A DNA stretch of 64,000 bases. Source: Centroberyx gerrardi. Its lineage: Eukaryota; Chordata; Actinopteri; Beryciformes; Berycidae. Below are positions 59,140 through 64,000 of the stretch, in pieces (the first letter of the stretch is position 1; every line of letters begins with the position of its first letter). The notes beneath the pieces were generated by a model. That model did not search any database. It was not told the DNA's origin and saw only the letters and a program-made list of their open reading frames with translations. A program made the position numbers and the translations under genes. The DNA is taken from the NCBI RefSeq assembly GCF_048128805.1, contig NC_136006.1:5284001-5348000 (forward strand), in the 5' to 3' direction.

Positions 59140-59615
59140 GTTGCTTAGAACTCTGCCCATAGCATGGAGTAAAAGGCAATAGGCTGCACTGAGTAATTTA
59201 TCACATTAACCCTGCTGTCTATAGTGTAAGATGTGTAAAGAGTAATTGTGAAAAACAGTCAAACAGTAACTAATTTAATTCACTCAACTTTATTTAATAA
59301 GATAGAAAACAGAAACTTTGATTGTTTGCAAATATTGTCAACAATAATTGATGAAACCTTAAGTATCCTTTCATACTAAATAATCTGAAACTTATTAATA
59401 CAAGATTTAAAATACATCAAATTAGAACTATACAGAATGTCTGATTTCAAATTAATGAAGCTGATAAGTGGTTAAAAAGTTGAATATAATGTAGCACTGT
59501 ACAAATGCAAGCTTGATCAAAACCTTTGCAGGTTTTGCTAAATAGTATAATTCATGATTCATGACACCTGAGCATCAACACTGAGCAACACATGTGATCA
59601 GCTTGGTTCTCCTCA
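59140..59615 (-). other. 3' region of the coiled-coil gene, unit 3
   Basis: Minus-strand downstream sequence, AATAAA at 59289-59294 (minus), matching units 1 and 2. Confidence 0.6.
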
Positions 59616-62600
59616 TCACAACCAGACAGATTCTTTACTTCTTTGCTCCATTGAAACACATTTGATGTCAGAGGGGAAAATATCCCAAGCGTCCGGCCCA
59701 GGAACGTGCTTCTCCCAGTCGGGCTGAAGAGGAGGATTGTTCAAAGCCATCAAACAACCCAACCAGTAGCATTCAGCAGCGAGATGTGCTTTGTGTTCCA
59801 GGAAAGGAGTCTGCAAAATTAGAAGGTGAGAAAGTTTTACATGTTGAATCTAGCAAATTAAAGCTAAATTTCCCATTCCCATTTGTCCATTTGGTCCACA
59901 AATTTCTGAACTTTTTCGGTGCACAAAACACTGACATACATCAGACATACCTTAACAATATCTTCTTTTCTGCTGTAATACAGAGCCATTTGAAGATTTT
60001 GAACTGTTGACAGTTTGTACTCTGTAACCTGTAAGAAAGGAAGAACGCTGACAAAAGTATAGTAACACAAGCTTAAATGTGTCAGTTTTCATCAGTGGCC
60101 CTACAGTACCTTCTGAGGTGTTGATCCTCTGCTGTGCTTGTTCAGGTCAAACATTTCCTCTATGTGCTGCTTCCTTTTCCCCATTTGCTCTCTTGCATCA
60201 TCAAACATGTACTATGAATATCAATAGTTTAGTTTTATTTCACAGTGATAAAGAAATGCATTAATGAGGACACAGTAATAAAATGTGAGGATAAAAACAG
60301 AAAGAAGAGATAAAATTAATATTTTTTGCAGGTGAGATACAAAACAAAACAAAATAAAACAAGGAGGCAATAAAAACATTTCAAAACAAACAAAAGAACC
60401 AAATAAACAAATGTGTGGGAAACAAAATAGTTTCCCAAACAGCATCAGTATATTAGAGTCACCAGACTGCACCGTACCTGAATCAAACTTTTGGCCGACT
60501 TTTTGTTGTCATCATTTGATTTCAGGTGGCCTTTGATTTTAGGCCACTGTATGATTCTGAGCTGGTCGTACATCTCTTTCAGTCGAGTTTTACTAACTGG
60601 GTTGTTCATGTTCTCAGAGTCTCCTGTCTTTATTGAAAGAGACATTTCACTTGCCATTCTATGCAAGGAGAGATAAACACAATAAGATTTCTCCTACTTT
60701 ATTTACATGCTTGAGTTTCCCAAGGCAACACTATATACAGCAAATTGCAATTTCTTTTTTCAATATGCTGCATGTACCTGTCTTTGAATGATTTAAATTC
60801 TTCTTCAGATTCTTTCAGGGCGGATCTGTAGGGATAAAATGTAGTGTGTGAAAATGTCTCATGCTTTTATTCAACAAGTTCATAAATCAACAACTGAATT
60901 AAAGTTTGTAACATGTAACACATTCATGTAACAGGATTATATTTTTTCAATTTACTAACAATATTTTTTATGTATCCAATCCATAGATCACATCTTAATG
61001 GTAGCTGAAACTGTTCTATGAACGTTGTCTGGCCTCAAACTGTCCTTTTATCCTTTAATTGCTATTTATTTATTGAGGGTTTATAATGAATTTATCTCTT
61101 GAATTCTCTGCACCTCTACTTGGAACAACCTGTAGAGGGAGCTCAAGCTTCAGAAACTAGTCACTCTATTTTAAAGTCAATGGAATCAGCGTCTATTTAA
61201 AATTGAAAATGTTTTAAAAGTTAGTTAGTTCTCTTGCAGTGTAATACTATTTTTTTTCTTGCAATTTTTGATGACTTTGGTGTTTGTGTCTATATACATG
61301 TGTATTGTTAATGCCTTTGAAACTATGTGAGTGTTTGAAATTGTGAATGTGGAGAAGAGCGTCCGTGTTCAGCAAACCAAACCTGAGTTTGTAAAGGTTA
61401 AATAAATAAGTTTAAAAAAAACAATAACGCATTGCTTTGTAGGACCTTTTCTCAAATCCAGTACATTAAAGAAACATGTGACAGAAGTCTAAACATGTAA
61501 TCCTTAACATGTTACATGCCTGTTATGAATACATTATGTAAACCCTTTACAAATAGTGTTACCAAGGCAACTATGTCAAGCTAACTTGAATTCATTGCCT
61601 ATATCATGTGCAATATTTTAAATTGCCATTAAAAGAATGTTCAGAAAAATATTTACCTCGCCTCCATAAGTTTCTGTTCGTAATGTTCTTCCATTTCAGC
61701 CATACTGTGTTAAAAGAATCTTAAATGGTTATTTTGGTTAAACCAGGTTCACTGTAATTCATAACTTTAATGCCATAAATGTATGTAGTTCATGGGATGT
61801 TTTCTGGATTATCTCTGTCAGTTCCATAAAATGAATACAATATTATCAGAAACCCACCTGTTTTCATATACTAGTGCATTTTGTTGACACCGATGGCAAC
61901 TTGATTCGACACATGCATCTCTCTTGGAGATTTGGCTGTGTAAAGGAAATGAAAACAATATTCAATATAAGATGTCTGTTTGTGTATGATTTTCTTTTCT
62001 TTTTTTGTGCCAGGCTTTACTGTTTGTGGTTGATTGATTATCCGCTGCAGCGCTGCATCTTTCACCTACATGACAACAAGCTACATGCCATTTGACAACT
62101 GTATTTAAAGGCAGATGATAAGATTAAGGGGAAATTGTAGAAACTTCTTGTGCAATTTTATATCAGCTATATGCCATGAGTGTAAGTCAATACGATCAGT
62201 GTAGTGGAAATTATATTATACCATTCTGTTTCTCTATGCATGAAGCACTGTCTTATTTCTATGTTGTCTGCTCTCAGTACATTTCCACTGGCTTGAGACA
62301 GTGGCTACTGTGTGAAGATGACCCTGGGAACTCTAGCCCATTTATCTTTGTTTTGCACAGATGCATCCTAATCGTAGAATGTTTCAAGTATAAGAATGTG
62401 CCAGACTTCTCATGACTCAGCTGTTTCTACTACATGATTATAAGAAGGGTGGACAAAGCTCATTGCTTCGCTCTTTGTCCCACACACTTTCTGGGTGAGC
62501 ATTGCGCCTTGCTTGCAAGCAATAAAGATATCAGAAGGACAACTTCTCATCTCCAAGTCTCTTTATTACAGAAAACTCCCACCACAGTCAGTTGCATAGC

Positions 62601-63241
62601 ATACCTTCCAGGATCTGTCTGATAGTTAATGACCCTGAATATGTGGAAGAAATCAACGGTTTAGTCATTTTTAATTTTTCACTTGTTATCTCATCAACAT
62701 AATTCATGCTTTTTAGATGTATAGGATGTGAAGTCACTGAGAAATGAAGCAAATTGTAGCAAATAACAACCTCTACCTCTGCTCTGGTAGATATCCTGCA
62801 TCAAGAACTTGCCCACTGCATACAAAGAGTTTGGGGTTAGGAGAAAGAGCCGATGATGGCATCACATTATCAGGGTTCCTGCATTTTAAATTTACAAAGA
62901 AGATAAATTACCTGTAGTACAGTAATACAGGATGTCTTTCTCACATTGAATTAGGATTCAGCAATTAAATGATAAGTCTATGTCTATGAAGTTCATCATT
63001 TTTCCATATTTTACAGAAGCTCTTTGAACATTTTCCTAAAAGTAAGCGTCTCAAATTTGCATCTTAATTTAATCACAATCAGCAAGTCTCAGTGAATGAA
63101 GACTGCAGTCTGTGTGTGAAGACACAAGTTCAAACTGTGATGTGTGAATCAAAATGTTGATAATCAAACCTTTGGACATGCTGTTGCTGCATCCTCTCAG
63201 TCTGTTGTCTTGGGTGTTCGTCATATCTTGGGGGAGAACAG
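59616..63241 (-). CDS. Coiled-coil partner gene, copy 3
   Basis: Minus-strand exons: A 63241-63170, B 62878-62777, C 62634-62605, D 61935-61858, E 61704-61657, F 60825-60778, G 60658-60478, H 60211-60110, I 60028-59951, J 59810-59616. All borders are GT/AG, and phases agree with units 1 and 2. Exons E and F are charged helical. G has KTRLKEMYDQLRIIQWPKIK, and J has CYWLGCLMALNNPPLQPDW. A 19-bp deletion near 59654 removes the usual end (DMENEPMEQ) and gives SMEQRSKESVWL. A solo LTR (62200-62586) sits in the intron between C and D. The start codon is not certain; exon A is the first exon I can see. Likely the most intact copy. Family unrecognised. Confidence 0.72.
62200..62586 (+). mobile_element. 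Solo LTR of an ERV-like element, 387 bp
   Basis: Bounded by TGTAGTGG and CCACCACA, flanked by ATCAG (62195-62199) and GTCAG (62587-62591), a 5-bp duplication with one change. It is absent from the same intron in unit 2 (33498), which shows the empty site. AATAAA at about 62521. No coding sequence. Confidence 0.78.
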
Positions 63242-63710
63242 CTGCAAAAGAAGCATAACAAAAATGTTGTCAAGCAGCATGTATCTCTATCTTATACTGT
63301 TGTAAAGGAATAAATGGAATTACATCTGCAAACAATATGTCACTCCACTCAACAGCTGCTGTATTCTACAGTATAGACTTTTCAATGGGAAAGTTGTCTG
63401 AAGTTGTTTCCTTGACTTCATTTACTACTCACTTAGGCTCTTTTTTTTTTTTTTGTCTTGTCTCTTATCTTGTCCAAGGCAGATGTGTACTGAAGCTACA
63501 ACTCTGTCTGTCAGCGGTACTAATGTAGGTTCCAACAAACTCCAAGGGGGTTGGGCCTCAGCGAAAGAAAAGATAAGCTTGCAGGCTATAAATACACAAA
63601 GTGAAACAGGGTTCTTCACGTTGTTTGAAGCATTGCTGCTGCTGCTGCTCATTGCCATTTTGATTTTTTTATTTCATTGTTGACCTAGACTAGCTGGATC
63701 TGTTTCTAAA
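63242..63710. promoter_or_regulatory. Shared divergent promoter, unit 3
   Basis: Nearly identical to 34170-34641. TATAAATA at 63587-63594 faces the HSPA12-like gene. No opposing box. Confidence 0.6.
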
Positions 63711-63992
63711 ATGGGTGATTCGTTTATCATAGCGATAGACTTTGGTACTGCATACAGTGGATATGCCTTCAGTGTGTCATCCAGACAGGCACAAACGGAA
63801 CCCACTGTGCCATCCTGGGGAAAAGAGCATGGATTTGAAACCTTGAAGACTCCTACCTGCATTCTTTTTAATGAAAATGAAGAATTCCTCAAGTTTGGTT
63901 ATGATGCCAAAATGGCATACACCAAAATGCGTAGCGAAGAAGCAAAGAAAAACTACCTCTTTGAAAACTTCAAGATGTCACTCTATGGAAAA
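63711..63992 (+). CDS. HSPA12A/B-like ATPase, copy 3, exon 1 only
   Basis: Exon 1 of 282 nt (94 codons) with phosphate-1 motif IAIDFGTAYSGYAF, ending SLYGK before the donor GTGAGT at 63993. The rest lies beyond the window. Differences from copy 2 are few (for instance SSRQAQTEPTV in place of SPRQAQIQPTV). Nothing in the visible part disables it. Confidence 0.85.
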
Positions 63993-64000
63993 GTGAGTAA

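Noticed and set aside
1..64000. Possible CRISPR array, tRNA or rRNA genes
   Set aside because: No regularly spaced repeats with unique spacers and no tRNA cloverleaf or rRNA sequence recognised by eye.

Overview
The window looks like teleost fish nuclear DNA. It has intron-rich genes with GT/AG introns, fish-type L2 and Rex1 LINEs, two BEL/Pao elements, a Ty3/Gypsy element, a Penelope-like fragment, and many TIR elements and microsatellites. I saw no bacterial operon, CRISPR array, rRNA or tRNA. All calls come from reading the sequence; no database search was made.

The host genes are three copies of one head-to-head pair. One partner is an HSP70-fold ATPase of the HSPA12A/B type (4 coding exons). 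The other is a small coiled-coil protein (about 10 exons) that I cannot name with confidence; its C-terminal layout is loosely Mieap/SPATA18-like. Unit 1 (about 7752-17362) is inverted relative to unit 2 (about 30651-38403) and unit 3 (about 59140 to the window end). The partners share an intergenic promoter of about 470-485 bp. The HSPA12-like frames are open in units 1 and 2, and exon 1 is open in unit 3. The coiled-coil partner differs in each unit: unit 1 has an in-frame tandem duplication of two exons and a lost acceptor, unit 2 has a nonsense codon and has lost an exon, and unit 3 has a rewritten C-terminus.

Layout: 1-7462 is repeat block A (DNA-transposon end, L2 with a BEL element inside it, BEL solo LTR). 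7752-17362 is gene unit 1. 17477-18590 is an inverted L2. 18673-23690 is repeat block B, a paralogue of block A with a 1.87 kb solo LTR in its L2. 23276-28451 is a minus-strand BEL element carrying a DNA transposon. 28452-30650 is a hAT-like element holding a Harbinger-like element that itself holds a MITE. 30651-38403 is gene unit 2. 38404-41225 holds TIR elements. 41226-43446 is a truncated L1. 44010-49781 is a broken Gypsy element whose integrase follows protease directly (Gmr1-like order). 49782-51000 is an L2 ORF1 with an SGNH esterase domain. 51923-54820 is a duplicated LINE-end block, one copy split by a hAT element. 54960-56485 is a Rex1-type LINE. 57600-59133 holds Penelope-like and other LINE fragments. 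59140-64000 is gene unit 3.

Blocks A and B, and the three gene units, show segmental duplication plus inversion with transposons at nearly every breakpoint. The most interesting biology is the amplified, promoter-sharing pair of an HSPA12-type ATPase and a coiled-coil protein.
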